Source: Candidatus Zhuqueibacterota bacterium
GTDB taxonomy: Bacteria > Zhuqueibacterota > Zhuqueibacteria > Residuimicrobiales > Krinioviventaceae
Assembly (NCBI GenBank): GCA_016934825.1
Contig: JAFGSB010000129.1
Span: 1 to 34,987, forward strand
Direction of reading: 5' to 3'
Length of the DNA stretch: 34,987 bases
Positions 24,420 to 33,686 of the stretch are shown one piece after another. Under the pieces are notes generated by a model. The model was not told where the DNA came from and did no database searches. It saw nothing but the letters and a program-made list of their open reading frames with translations. Made by a program: the position numbers and the translations under genes. Each line of letters starts with the position of its first letter. Positions within the stretch are counted from its first letter, which is position 1.

Positions 24420-27263
24420 TTATCTTATTAACAGCATTTTACGTGACGCGTGAAAACTTTTGGCATCGAGATTAATCAAATAAAGTCCGCTGGGGACATC
24501 ATGACCGTAAAAATCTTTACCGTTCCATATTGTCGAATAATAACCCGCCAGTTTTTGCTTGCTGGTTAGTGTGGCCACATTCTGACCCAGTATATTGGAA
24601 ATGACAATTTTGACATGGGACGCTTCCGGAAGCTGATATTTTATGGTCGTCTGCGAATTAAACGGATTGGGATAGTTTTGATATAACCGGTATTTTTTCG
24701 GCAGTTGAGCCCCGTCCACAGCGACATCCGTGCTGCCCGGCGTAGTAAACGCAAAGACCTGCGCGCATTCCGTTTCCGCGCCGTCAAAATCGACGGCGGT
24801 CACTTTCCAGTAATAGGTATTGTTTTCTTTTAATCCCTTGTCAACTGTCCACAGTGTGTCGGACAGGGTCTTTGTGATAACGGCGTTTTGAAAATTTTTG
24901 TCCTGACTGATTTTTAAATTGTAAAACACAGTATCACCGGGGTCAGGATCGATTACGGATTCCCAGTATAAAACCGGATTCAGACTCTTTAATTTGGCTC
25001 GATTAGCCGGTTCCCTTAAAACAAAAGTATGCGGCAGGTGATTGATAAACTGAACGGCGCCCATGTCCCACATTTCGTACTTTACGCGTTCCACAGTAAA
25101 AAAATCATCCTGAAACCACTGTGACATGGCAACACTTGCTTTCCGGGCCGGTGAGGTCGCCAGCAGATAAACATCCGCGGCGCTGTCCGGTTTACTGCCG
25201 CCGCAAACCAGCAGGGGATTTGTATCCAGCGAACCCATACAGTTTACGGAATTGCCTTTTTCTTTCCAGTAGGACTGAAAATCCCTGATGGTGTTGAAAT
25301 CACGTTCATAGGTTGGGATGTCTTCGTCCCGGTAGTGAATGATCGCTTCCGTACCGGTGACTGGGCCATTGTTGTATAAATTATGATGAAATAAATGTGA
25401 GTCGTTTGCTATATCGGCAATGATCATTTGATAATAGGCATTGTTGACTAAAATATTACCGATAACGGTTTCGTTCGAAGCGTCTTTAATATTTTCAATT
25501 GTTGACACAACCGCCAATCCGGCTTTATTTCCGGCATGTTCACAATAACCGTTGGCCACGATTGTATTGTTCAGAACGAAACAGTAAGAACTCGCGGTGA
25601 TGGCAATTCCGGCGCCTTCATTACCAAAACAGATATTGTTATATATCCAGGAACTGTCCGCTCCCTGGTCGGCAATAATACCGTTGCCGTCATCCCACCA
25701 GTTGAAACCCACTTCACCGGCTGTACCCTGGTGGTTATTATAACTCAGGTTTTGCCGGACAATGTTTCCCGGGCTTTTACCGTGGATATTAATACCGCTG
25801 CAGCCCCCGTGCATCCAGCCGTTTTCACCGGTTTCATTTTTTTCGATTGTATTATTACGTCCCGATACGCTGATTCCCCACGCCCCGTTTTGGTTACATG
25901 TATTGTCCGAAATGACACTGTTTTCCACATTTTCAAGCGATATGGCGGACGCGCCGACTTGATTTATGCGGTTGTTCCGGATTTCCGCACCGTTGATAAC
26001 CATGTCCCCGCCGTCAATATAAATACCGTGCCCGGCGCGGCCTCCTTCCGCCGGCGTTTTGATCCAGTCTGTGTTATATAAAGTCTTGTCAATTGTCGCC
26101 GGATAATTAATGTCATAAATAACATTGTTTTCAATTTTAAAAAACGACGTGTTATAGATATTGATTGCCGTAAAACTTTTTATAATTTGAAATTCGGATT
26201 CTCCCGGGACGCCATAAATTTCATTATTTGTAATTTTGTTGCCGGGACCCGCGGACCAGATCGATATCTGGTCGGACCGTTCGGCTGTAGGCGACCAGTT
26301 CTCACGGAAACGGTTGTTGTCAATCAGGTTATCGGATGACTGTAATCCCTCTATAGACAGGGTATATTCACCCCGGTTTTCGAAAAACGCGCATCCGCTC
26401 AAAATTGTTGAATCCGTATGGCTCAACAAACAGCCCGTTCCCTTGTTATTATAAAATTCATTATCCGATATGATATTGTTGCCGGGTATTTTCTCACCTT
26501 CAATATAATCTTCTTCGGCAATACCGATAAACAGCGCGAGCCTTTCGAGACGGTTGAAAAGATTCTGGTGGATCAACGTGTTTGATGTCCGCTCGCAGCA
26601 AATTCCCCGGTCTGTTAAGTTATTTCCGACACTTGTTTGAGTAAAAGTATTACGTTTGATTCTATTAAGTACTCCGCACGATTGTAAAAATAAATGCGAG
26701 TCCCAGATCCTTTCATTATTTCCGTTATCCTCAAAATAACAATCGGAAATTTCGTTGAGTGACGATCCGTTTTTGAGATGGACCGCGGCCGAGCCCCCGT
26801 TATTTTTAAATGTACAATTCGAGACAAGACACTGATGGGAATAATCCAGCAGTAGAGCTTTGCGGTCTTCCGGGGAAGAACTAAAATCAAGACCGATGAT
26901 AAAAATACAGGAAACACTGTCCAGGTTGAACGCGTATGATCCGTTCCAGGAAGCGGCGGAAATGACCGGGATTTCGCCGGGGAAATTTGTGAACACGATC
27001 GGTTTCAGCGTTTCTCCTGATACTGAAATAATAACCTGTTCATTATATTGGCCGCCACGGATCGAAACGGTATCGCCCGGCTGTACCAGAGATGCGGCTT
27101 TAGTAATCGTTGCAAACGGCCCGTTGTATTCCAGTTCATATTTCGGAAACAGACCGTTATACAGGTCGTTGCCATCCGTTTCGGAAATATAATATGTCGA
27201 AGACAACAGTAAATTGATCAACAATAAATTAATCAGGAAAGAATAAATTAAAAGTTTTTTCAA
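24420..27263 (-). CDS. Secreted right-handed beta-helix protein with T9SS sorting tail
   Basis: This 947-residue protein has a signal peptide (about 1-21). Next comes a DUF1565-like start (YYISETDGNDLYNG, GPFATITKAASLVQPGDTVS), then many parallel beta-helix coils to about residue 640 with Asn ladders such as NNRINQVGASAISL, NTIEKNETGENG and NNICFGNEGAGIAI. A fibronectin-III-like domain (about 755-850, YNLKISQDKNFQ, TYYWKVTAVD) and a type IX sorting tail (YRLYQNYPNPFNSQTTI to KMLLIR) end it. Such helices occur in pectate, alginate and chondroitin lyases and in non-enzymatic surface proteins; I could not find a definite catalytic set, so substrate is open. The start is TTG (giving MKK), with AAGGAG 11 bases upstream and no in-frame ATG nearby. 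It converges on the BlaR1-like operon. Confidence 0.85.
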   Translation of the reverse strand: MKKLLIYSFLINLLLINLLLSSTYYISETDGNDLYNGLFPKYELEYNGPFATITKAASLVQPGDTVSIRGGQYNEQVIISVSGETLKPIVFTNFPGEIPVISAASWNGSYAFNLDSVSCIFIIGLDFSSSPEDRKALLLDYSHQCLVSNCTFKNNGGSAAVHLKNGSSLNEISDCYFEDNGNNERIWDSHLFLQSCGVLNRIKRNTFTQTSVGNNLTDRGICCERTSNTLIHQNLFNRLERLALFIGIAEEDYIEGEKIPGNNIISDNEFYNNKGTGCLLSHTDSTILSGCAFFENRGEYTLSIEGLQSSDNLIDNNRFRENWSPTAERSDQISIWSAGPGNKITNNEIYGVPGESEFQIIKSFTAINIYNTSFFKIENNVIYDINYPATIDKTLYNTDWIKTPAEGGRAGHGIYIDGGDMVINGAEIRNNRINQVGASAISLENVENSVISDNTCNQNGAWGISVSGRNNTIEKNETGENGWMHGGCSGINIHGKSPGNIVRQNLSYNNHQGTAGEVGFNWWDDGNGIIADQGADSSWIYNNICFGNEGAGIAITASSYCFVLNNTIVANGYCEHAGNKAGLAVVSTIENIKDASNETVIGNILVNNAYYQMIIADIANDSHLFHHNLYNNGPVTGTEAIIHYRDEDIPTYERDFNTIRDFQSYWKEKGNSVNCMGSLDTNPLLVCGGSKPDSAADVYLLATSPARKASVAMSQWFQDDFFTVERVKYEMWDMGAVQFINHLPHTFVLREPANRAKLKSLNPVLYWESVIDPDPGDTVFYNLKISQDKNFQNAVITKTLSDTLWTVDKGLKENNTYYWKVTAVDFDGAETECAQVFAFTTPGSTDVAVDGAQLPKKYRLYQNYPNPFNSQTTIKYQLPEASHVKIVISNILGQNVATLTSKQKLAGYYSTIWNGKDFYGHDVPSGLYLINLDAKSFHASRKMLLIR

Positions 27264-27421
27264 AATCGTAATCGCTCCTTACTGTTTGAAACTATCCTTA
27301 CAAAATAACAAATATTGTACCATTATTAAAAATCAAGAAAAAATAACACATGACAAATTCAATATTGAGATGATAAAAGAACTTGAAAAATGAAACAATT
27401 CTAATTATATTTTCGTACAAT

Positions 27422-27440
27422 AAATGACCAACAGTCATTT
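27422..27440 (+). promoter_or_regulatory. Palindromic operator of the TetR-type regulator
   Basis: AAATGAC-CAACA-GTCATTT is a perfect 7-bp inverted repeat with a 5-base centre, 36 bases before the tetR start. It directly abuts a possible -10 box TACAAT (27416-27421); the -35 box is not clear. Position and size fit a TetR-family operator that controls its own operon. Confidence 0.75.
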
Positions 27441-27475
27441 TATGCACAGCAGTTTATTATACACAGGAGTCTTAA

Positions 27476-28114
27476 ATGGGCACACAGGAAAGACGACAAA
27501 GGGAAAAAGAACGCCGGCGTAACGACATTCTGAATGCCGCGGAGTGTGTCTTTTTTTCAAAGGGCGTCAATACGGCCACCATGGATGACGTTGCCGAAGA
27601 GGCGGAATTAAGCAAAGGGACGCTTTACCTGTATTTTAAAAGTAAACAGGAATTGTATTTGGGAATCAATCAAAGGGGTTTTGATATCCTGGGCAATATG
27701 TTTCAGAAAGCCATAAAAAATAAAAAAACCGGCCTGGAAAAGATCAAAGCGATGGGCTATGCCTACTATGATTTTGCCAAAAAATACCCGGACTATTACA
27801 GGGCGTTGATGTATTTTGAAAACAGCGGTATTGATTTTTCCGATTATGAATCATTTTTCGAACAAATTAAAACGTCAGGATTCCGTGTTCTTCATTTTGT
27901 CCGCGATATTCTTTATGAAGGACAAACCGACGGTTCTATTGCCGGGTCCTTTGACGCTGAAAAACTCTCCTTTATACTCTGGGGGCAGACATCGGGCGTC
28001 ATTCAGATCATCTCAAAAATGGATAAACATCCCAATAAAGATTTGAATTTCAAACCCGCGGATTTATTTGAAGAATATATCAATCGAGCAGAAGCAATAT
28101 TAACAAACCGGTAA
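27476..28114 (+). CDS. TetR-family transcriptional regulator
   Basis: This 212-residue protein has the TetR N-terminal DNA-binding domain: ILNAAECVFFSKGVNTATMD, then VAEEAELSKGTLYLYFKSKQ (about 39-58), the most conserved block. The rest is the helical ligand-binding and dimer domain. It is the first gene of tetR-MFP-RND (19 bases to the adaptor), so it most likely represses this efflux operon until a substrate binds. CAGGAG lies 8 bases before the ATG. A perfect 19-base palindrome in front of it is the probable binding site. Confidence 0.92.
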   Translation: MGTQERRQREKERRRNDILNAAECVFFSKGVNTATMDDVAEEAELSKGTLYLYFKSKQELYLGINQRGFDILGNMFQKAIKNKKTGLEKIKAMGYAYYDFAKKYPDYYRALMYFENSGIDFSDYESFFEQIKTSGFRVLHFVRDILYEGQTDGSIAGSFDAEKLSFILWGQTSGVIQIISKMDKHPNKDLNFKPADLFEEYINRAEAILTNR

Positions 28115-28133
28115 TATAATAATCGAGGTAAGA

Positions 28134-29207
28134 ATGAATAATTATATTCAATATAAATATGTTTTAGTATTATCAGCATTTCTTTTGGGATTGTCAGGCT
28201 GTGGCAAGGAATCCGGGGACATAAAAATTGAAAACAGGGTGACGGTTAAAATTAGTGATATATTAAAAAAAGAGTTGTCTGAAACAATACACAGCAGCGG
28301 TGTTTTGCAGTCAAGCGATATAATAAAATTGTCCTTTAAAACCGGCGGTATAGTTGACAGGATATTTGTCCATGAAGGGGAAGCCGTAAAAACAGGACAG
28401 TGTCTTGCCAGTTTAAAGCAGGAAGAAATGAACGCACAGTTGGAACGCGCCAGAACAGGTTATGAAAAAGCGGTACGTGATTTTGAACGCGCGAAAAATC
28501 TTTATACGGATAACGCGGTCACCCTGCAGCAGAAACAGGATGCGGAGTCCGCCCTAAAGTTGGCCGCTTCCACCCTGGAAATTGCAGAATTTAATGCCCG
28601 GTATTCAAAAATTATCTCGCCCGGGAACGGGAAAATATTGAAACAGGTTGTGGAAGAAAATGAACTGGTAAACGCCGGCACTCCGATTATTGTATTCGCG
28701 TCAACGGATAAAAGCTGGATTGTTAAAGCGCAGATTATAGATAAGGATATCGTCAAACTGCAAATCGGCGATACTGCCCGTGTTTTGTTTGACGCCTACC
28801 CCGGTCACAATTTTACCGGGGAGGTCAGTGAAATATCCGAATTTGCAGATCCCGGGACCGGATTGTATGAACTGGAATTGACATTATCTGCAAAACCGGA
28901 AAAACTGATCAACGGCCTGATCGCTAAAATTGATATTTTTACTTCCAAGGCAGGAAAATATTTTTTTGTGCCAATTGACGCACTTGTCGAAGCGAGGGGA
29001 GATGAAGGATTTGTGTATACAGTCGATGAAAATAATTACGCAGTGAAAGTGCCGGTGAAAATTATATCCGTGCTGGATGAATATATAGCCGTAAGCGGAA
29101 ATATTGTAAACACACGAGTCGTCACTTCCGGGGCGGCTTATCTGTCGGATGATGAAAAAACACAGATCATCACGGGCATGGATTCTGTTATTGGGGGGAG
29201 AAAATGA
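28134..29207 (+). CDS. RND efflux periplasmic adaptor (membrane fusion lipoprotein)
   Basis: This is a 357-residue HlyD/AcrA-type adaptor. A lipobox L20-S-G-C23 ends the signal peptide, so it should be a lipoprotein anchored in the inner membrane and facing the periplasm. GGIVDRIFVHEGEAVKTGQC (about 73-92) is the first half of the lipoyl domain, followed by a helical hairpin (about 98-140) and the second half (ISPGNGKILKQVVEENELV). The beta-barrel and membrane-proximal domains follow (DTARVLFDAYPGHNFTGEVS). It joins the RND pump to an outer-membrane channel. GAGGTAAG precedes the ATG. Its stop overlaps the start of the pump gene by 4 bases (ATGA), showing coupled translation. Confidence 0.93.
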   Translation: MNNYIQYKYVLVLSAFLLGLSGCGKESGDIKIENRVTVKISDILKKELSETIHSSGVLQSSDIIKLSFKTGGIVDRIFVHEGEAVKTGQCLASLKQEEMNAQLERARTGYEKAVRDFERAKNLYTDNAVTLQQKQDAESALKLAASTLEIAEFNARYSKIISPGNGKILKQVVEENELVNAGTPIIVFASTDKSWIVKAQIIDKDIVKLQIGDTARVLFDAYPGHNFTGEVSEISEFADPGTGLYELELTLSAKPEKLINGLIAKIDIFTSKAGKYFFVPIDALVEARGDEGFVYTVDENNYAVKVPVKIISVLDEYIAVSGNIVNTRVVTSGAAYLSDDEKTQIITGMDSVIGGRK

Positions 29208-32200
29208 ATCCGGCAAAAATATCGGTAGAAAACCATCATTTTACAATTATCGCCGTCCTGTTGCTGATCATTTTCGGTTTGTTTGCCATTTTTAATATGC
29301 CGAAATCTGAAAATCCGGCCATTGAGCCGCCGGGCACATCAATCATCGTTTTGTACCCGGGAGCGACTCCTGAAGATATGGAAGAACTGGTGACCATTCC
29401 TATAGAAGAGGAGATCAACACAATTTCCGAAATCAATGAAATGACGTCAACAAGCGGAAACGGATTTTCCAATATTGTCGTCGATTTTGATTTTGGGGTG
29501 GATATTGATGAAAAGTACACAAACATAACCGAAAAAATTAATAATATCCAAAATGAATTACCCCGGGATATCACCAGTATTGATATTATAAAACATGAAA
29601 TCTCAAATGTTTTTATTCTTGAACTGGCGCTTGTTTCCGAAACCGCAGAGTATAAAAATATAGAAAAAAAACTCGAACAACTCAAATTTGAGATTGAAAA
29701 AATAAATGGTATCAGGGGAGTGGAGATTAAAGCCTGTCCCGAACAGCAGGTCAGGGTATCGATCGATCTTGAAAAAATGGCCCGATTGTCCATTCCCCTG
29801 GAACGCGTAATTGGTCTGATTCAAAGCACAAATTCCAATATTCCCGGCGGGAGTATCGATATAGGCGGTAAAAATTTCAACATAAACACCAGCGGTTTTT
29901 ATGAGTCCCTTGACGATATAAAAAATACGATCATTCCGGTCGGCGCCGGCCAAATCGTCTATCTGAGGGATATTGCCACTGTAAATTACGATTATCAAGA
30001 CATCAATTATTTTACCCGATTTAACGGTAAAAGGGCTGTATTGCTGGTGGCAAATCAAAAAGAAGGTACGAACCTTTTTCAGATTACAAAAAATATAAAA
30101 CAGACAATTCAGGACTTTGAACAAGATCTGCCGGAAGATATGAGCATACATTATGCTTTTAACCAGACGGAGAGTGTGTCCGATTTCATTTTCAGTTTTC
30201 TGCTGAATTTACTGGAAGGTATTTTATTGGTTGGTTTAATTGTTTGGTTTGGCATTGGCAACAGACCGGCGGTTATCGTCATGTTGTCCATCCCGATTTC
30301 CATTTGTATCGCTATGGGTTTTATGAACCTGAACGGTTACGGAATCCAGCAAATGACCATTGCGGGACTCGTAATCGTGTTGGGTATCCTTGTTGATAAT
30401 GCCATTGTTGTCACTCAAAACGTGAACCGGTTTTTACTGGAAGGCCATGATCCCAAATCCGCCTCGATTGGCGGAACAACACAAATTGCCGCGGCTATTG
30501 CCAGCGGGACCATTACCACATGTATCGCCTTTATGCCAATTTTACTGATGAAAGATATCGCCGGCGAGTATATTCGCAGTATGCCGTTGATTGTGATCTA
30601 TACACTGCTGGCTTCACTTTTCCTGGCGTTGACCTTTACTCCATATCTCTGCAGCGTGTCACTGAAAAAGGAATCGGCCAATCGTGTCAGCTTATTACAA
30701 AAGTTATTGCAGAATATTATTGAAACAATCTACCGACGCACCCTGAAAAAAGTTCTGAAAAAACCCGGACGAATTTTAGTCATCAGTTCGGTTATTTTTC
30801 TGGCAAGTCTCGGCCTTATCCCGATGATAGGTGTGAGTATGTTCCCAAAATCCGACAAACCAATGTTTTTTATTGACATTTCAACTCCTGATGGTACAAA
30901 TTTGCAAAAAACAGACAAAACGGTAAAGTTAATTGAAAATTCTTTATTACACAAAAATTATGTAAAACATTTTGTTTCCAATATCGGCGGGGACAATCCG
31001 CGAATATATTACAACGTTATTCCACAGCAATCAAAACCGCATGTGGCCCAGGTTTTTGTGCAATTGAAAAAGAATTATTCGAATGACATTCCGAAAATCA
31101 TAAAGGAATTGATGGACGAGTATGCAAGTCTTCCGGGCGCTAAAGTAAAAATTAAACAATTGGAACAGGCATATCCGAACGAAGCGCCGATTGCTATGAA
31201 GATCATCGGTAAAGATACGCAAAAAATTAAAGAGTTGTCTAGGGATGTGGAAAAAATATTCAAAAACACGGCGGGCCTGGTCAATATAGAAAATCCGCTG
31301 GACAGCGATATAACGGATTTGAAAGTGACGATTAACCGTGAAAAAGTCGCCATGCTCGGCCTGACCCTGGCGGATGTGGATAAAACGATCAGAATTTGCC
31401 TGGCCGGAATGAGTGTGTCCACATTTCGTAATCCGGAAGGCGACCAGTTCGATATTGTTGTTCGTCTTCCTGTTCATGAATCACCCCGAATGACAGATTT
31501 TGATAAAATTTATATCACTTCAGTAACGGGCGCCCAGATACCCCTGAAACAGGTTGCCTCGATAGAATTCGATTCCGGTCCGCAAAATATTCACCACTAT
31601 ATGCTTGAGCGCAGTAATTCTGTCCTGGCTGATGTCATGCAGGGTTATTCGGTGGATAAACAAACAAAAGAAATCATAAAAAAGCTGGAAACATATGACT
31701 GGCCGGCCGGATATTATTTTCGTGTCAGCGGAGAAAAAGAGAGTCAGGGAAAGGCGTTCGGAGGACTGGGCAACAATTTTATAATCGCCCTGATAGGTAT
31801 ATTTGCCGTTCTGGTCTTTCAATTTAAATCATTCCGTCAGCCGTTTATCATTTTTTCCTCAATACCGCTGGCGGTTATCGGATCAATTTTGGCGCTGCTG
31901 GCAAGCGGCTATACCTTTTCTTTCACCGCGATGATCGGATTAACCAGCCTGGCCGGTATCGTCATAAATAACGCCATCATTCTGGTGGATTATGCCAATG
32001 AACTGCGCAAAAACGGTCTTGACCTGGTTTCGGCCGTGCAAATATCAGGAGAAACCAGATTTATGCCGATTGTGCTCACCGCGGCCACAACCATTTTCGG
32101 ACTTTTACCTTTGACGCTGTTTGGCGGCAGCATGTGGGGCCCCATGGGATGGGCCATCATAGGCGGTTTGTCGACATCCACGTTTTTAACGCTGATTGTC

Positions 32201-32239
32201 GTTCCGGCATTGTATAAAGTTTTTACCAAAGTGGATTAA
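29204..32239 (+). CDS. RND-family efflux permease
   Basis: This 1011-residue proton-driven pump of the AcrB/MexB superfamily has an N-terminal helix, a large periplasmic loop (about 35-330), a helix bundle, a second loop (about 555-850) and a final bundle. GILVDNAIVVTQNV contains D398, equivalent to the proton-relay Asp of AcrB, with Asn next to it where AcrB has a second Asp. NNAIILVDYANELR near the end is the matching repeat-two motif. The early PPGTSIIVLYPGATPEDMEE is typical of RND pumps with hydrophobic drug or lipid substrates rather than heavy-metal CusA types. No TolC-like channel gene follows in the window. It is the last gene of the tetR operon, and no clear terminator was seen. Confidence 0.93.
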   Translation: MNPAKISVENHHFTIIAVLLLIIFGLFAIFNMPKSENPAIEPPGTSIIVLYPGATPEDMEELVTIPIEEEINTISEINEMTSTSGNGFSNIVVDFDFGVDIDEKYTNITEKINNIQNELPRDITSIDIIKHEISNVFILELALVSETAEYKNIEKKLEQLKFEIEKINGIRGVEIKACPEQQVRVSIDLEKMARLSIPLERVIGLIQSTNSNIPGGSIDIGGKNFNINTSGFYESLDDIKNTIIPVGAGQIVYLRDIATVNYDYQDINYFTRFNGKRAVLLVANQKEGTNLFQITKNIKQTIQDFEQDLPEDMSIHYAFNQTESVSDFIFSFLLNLLEGILLVGLIVWFGIGNRPAVIVMLSIPISICIAMGFMNLNGYGIQQMTIAGLVIVLGILVDNAIVVTQNVNRFLLEGHDPKSASIGGTTQIAAAIASGTITTCIAFMPILLMKDIAGEYIRSMPLIVIYTLLASLFLALTFTPYLCSVSLKKESANRVSLLQKLLQNIIETIYRRTLKKVLKKPGRILVISSVIFLASLGLIPMIGVSMFPKSDKPMFFIDISTPDGTNLQKTDKTVKLIENSLLHKNYVKHFVSNIGGDNPRIYYNVIPQQSKPHVAQVFVQLKKNYSNDIPKIIKELMDEYASLPGAKVKIKQLEQAYPNEAPIAMKIIGKDTQKIKELSRDVEKIFKNTAGLVNIENPLDSDITDLKVTINREKVAMLGLTLADVDKTIRICLAGMSVSTFRNPEGDQFDIVVRLPVHESPRMTDFDKIYITSVTGAQIPLKQVASIEFDSGPQNIHHYMLERSNSVLADVMQGYSVDKQTKEIIKKLETYDWPAGYYFRVSGEKESQGKAFGGLGNNFIIALIGIFAVLVFQFKSFRQPFIIFSSIPLAVIGSILALLASGYTFSFTAMIGLTSLAGIVINNAIILVDYANELRKNGLDLVSAVQISGETRFMPIVLTAATTIFGLLPLTLFGGSMWGPMGWAIIGGLSTSTFLTLIVVPALYKVFTKVD

Positions 32240-32383
32240 TTAAAAGGAATGTCCGAATTTTTGATATTATCCGTAGGGACGATGCTGTTCCCGTTCCAAG
32301 TACGCCAGGGGGAAAAGACCATCCACAATAGAATATGTTTTCAGCATGTTGTGATTATGGAAAATGATTATTAAATTTTTTAA

Positions 32384-32647
32384 ATTCTTGTAGGGGCGAG
32401 GCATGCCTCGCCCCTACGGCGAGACAAAAAGGGAGCGCCGACAGGTTCTCTCGGCGCCATTATCGGATCGTTTAAATCCGCCGTTACAAACCGCGTTAAC
32501 GATTTAAATCGGTCATATGGTGAACCATTTTGGCAGCGAAATTATTATGAGCATATTATCCGAGATGAAACCGATTTAACCAGGATTCGTCAATATATTG
32601 ATGAAAATTCTTTAAAATGGATGGATGACAGGTATTTTATAAAATGA
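32384..32647 (+). pseudogene. RAYT (REP-associated tyrosine transposase) relic, C-terminal part
   Basis: An open frame of 87 codons without a start ends at TGA 32645-32647. It reads VGARHASPL, SLGAIIGSFKSAVTNRVN, then FWQRNYYEHIIRDETDLTRI and ends DDRYFIK. These are the conserved C-terminal blocks of the Y1-type transposases linked to REP elements. The catalytic HUH motif and Tyr region are missing. Upstream in the same frame, TAA codons at 32372 and 32381 interrupt a stretch (KTIHNRICFQHVVIMEND, about 32315-32368) that may be a remnant of the N-terminal HNR.C block, implying an internal deletion. The gene is dead. Such genes mobilise palindromic REP units in trans. Confidence 0.82.
32390..32417. 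repeat. 28-base perfect palindrome inside the RAYT frame
   Basis: GTAGGGGCGAGGCA (32390-32403) is followed directly by its reverse complement TGCCTCGCCCCTAC (32404-32417). Read in the relic's frame it encodes the family-typical VGARHASPL, so the palindrome is derived from, or shared with, the transposase gene itself. Confidence 0.85.
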
Positions 32648-32879
32648 ACAAGGGATTAAGTGTGATGAAACACATTGCACAACTAAAATAAACGGACCAA
32701 CAAAAAATTACAGGCAACAAAAGATTGAATAAAGTTGACGCGCAACCGCATGATTTTTTCAGTTCCCCATTTATGCAAAAGCGAGGCTTACCCCGCCCCG
32801 GCAGGAATATACAAAGGACCAACCAATTTTTAAAATTATTCCCTGTGGGTGTTATTTTTGGTTGATAATAATTTTTTTC
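32648..32879. other. Intergenic, no gene seen
   Basis: Follows the RAYT relic. A 61-codon minus-strand frame (32637-32822) overlaps the relic and has no recognisable family. A GC-rich patch GCGAGGCTTACCCCGCCCC (32782-32800) may be another worn REP-like unit. Confidence 0.4.
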
Positions 32880-32908
32880 TTGGATTTTTAACCGAAAAAT
32901 GTTATGGT
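32880..32908 (+). promoter_or_regulatory. Possible bfr promoter
   Basis: TTGGAT (32880-32885) and TATGGT (32903-32908) are 17 bases apart and 37 bases before the bfr start. The match is moderate. No obvious Fur box was recognised. Confidence 0.4.
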
Positions 32909-32944
32909 ATAAAGTAAATCAATATGACTAATTTGGAGGAAAAA

Positions 32945-33412
32945 ATGAAAGGCAACGAAAAGATAATTAAAACATTAAACGAACTTCTTGCCGAAGAACT
33001 GACGGCGATAAACCAGTATATTGTGCATTCCGAGATGTGCGAGGACTGGGGATATAAGAAGTTGCATGATGCCAACGAAAAAAGGGCCATCGGGGAAATG
33101 AAACACGCGGAGCAACTGATCGGCCGTATTCTTTTTTTAGAAGGCAAACCCATTGTCGACAATTTGCTAAAAATAAAAATCGGCGAAAATGTTAAGGAAC
33201 AGCTCGGAAATGACCAGGTTGCCGAAGCGGATGCCATTAAAATGTATAACGACGGAATCAGACTGGCGATTGAAGTTGACGATAACGGCACCCGGAAACT
33301 TTTTGAAACGATTTTAAAGGATGAAGAAGAACATATAGACTGGATCGAAGCCCAACTGGACCAGATAGAACAAATGGGCATTCAAAATTATCTTATGGAA
33401 CAATTAAGTTAA
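32945..33412 (+). CDS. bfr: Bacterioferritin
   Basis: This 155-residue ferritin-like protein forms 24-subunit iron-storage shells. I use the ATG at 32945, with TTGGAGG 6 bases upstream; this gives the family start MKGNEKIIKTLNELLAEELT. Ferroxidase ligands are at the usual numbers: E18, E51 and H54 (GEMKHAEQLIGRILFLEG) and later Glu residues in the LKDEEEHIDWIE block. M52 matches the haem-binding Met of bacterioferritins. The end MGIQNYLMEQL is also typical. It stores iron as ferric mineral and guards against Fenton chemistry. It converges on rpsU through a shared terminator. Confidence 0.95.
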   Translation: MKGNEKIIKTLNELLAEELTAINQYIVHSEMCEDWGYKKLHDANEKRAIGEMKHAEQLIGRILFLEGKPIVDNLLKIKIGENVKEQLGNDQVAEADAIKMYNDGIRLAIEVDDNGTRKLFETILKDEEEHIDWIEAQLDQIEQMGIQNYLMEQLS

Positions 33413-33459
33413 AATGAATAGGGTGTAATAGACAGTTATACTCGTGATTGATAATAATA

Positions 33460-33497
33460 CAATAAAAAAAAGGGAACATTGTTCCCTTTTTTTATTG
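33460..33497. terminator. Bidirectional terminator between bfr and rpsU
   Basis: GGGAAC-ATT-GTTCCC (33472-33486) is flanked by an A-run on the left and a T-run on the right, so it works as an intrinsic terminator on both strands. The outer CAATA/TATTG bases also pair. It lies 48 bases after bfr and 4 bases after rpsU. Confidence 0.9.
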
Positions 33498-33500
33498 TAA

Positions 33501-33686
33501 TTAAAAATGACTCGATGTAATCTTAACCATTCTTTTTCGGGCTTCCTGCCGCTTACGTTTCCGTTTCACCGATGGTTTTTCGTAATAGCTCCGTTTTTTC
33601 AATTCCTTAAACAAGCCCTGTTGTTGTATCTGCTTTTTAAATATTTTTAAAGCTCCTTCAAGATTGTTGCCATATACTCTGACCAT
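33501..33686 (-). CDS. rpsU: Small ribosomal subunit protein bS21
   Basis: This is a 61-residue basic protein. VRVYGNNLEGALKIFKKQIQ and the YYEKPSVKRKRKRQEARKR block match bS21, which binds near the anti-Shine-Dalgarno end of 16S rRNA and helps initiation. AGGAGGTGA (33697-33705 on the minus strand) is a 9-base perfect match to the anti-SD, 10 bases before the ATG. Such an extended site could support feedback control by bS21, as proposed in some Bacteroidota. The other genes here also have SD sites, so this ribosome appears to use them normally. Confidence 0.93.
   Translation of the reverse strand: MVRVYGNNLEGALKIFKKQIQQQGLFKELKKRSYYEKPSVKRKRKRQEARKRMVKITSSHF

Noticed and set aside
25536-26081. 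181-codon plus-strand frame
   Set aside because: Antisense to the beta-helix gene, whose protein has clear domains; no start signal or family.
32637-32822. 61-codon minus-strand frame
   Set aside because: Overlaps the end of the RAYT relic and has no family or start signal.
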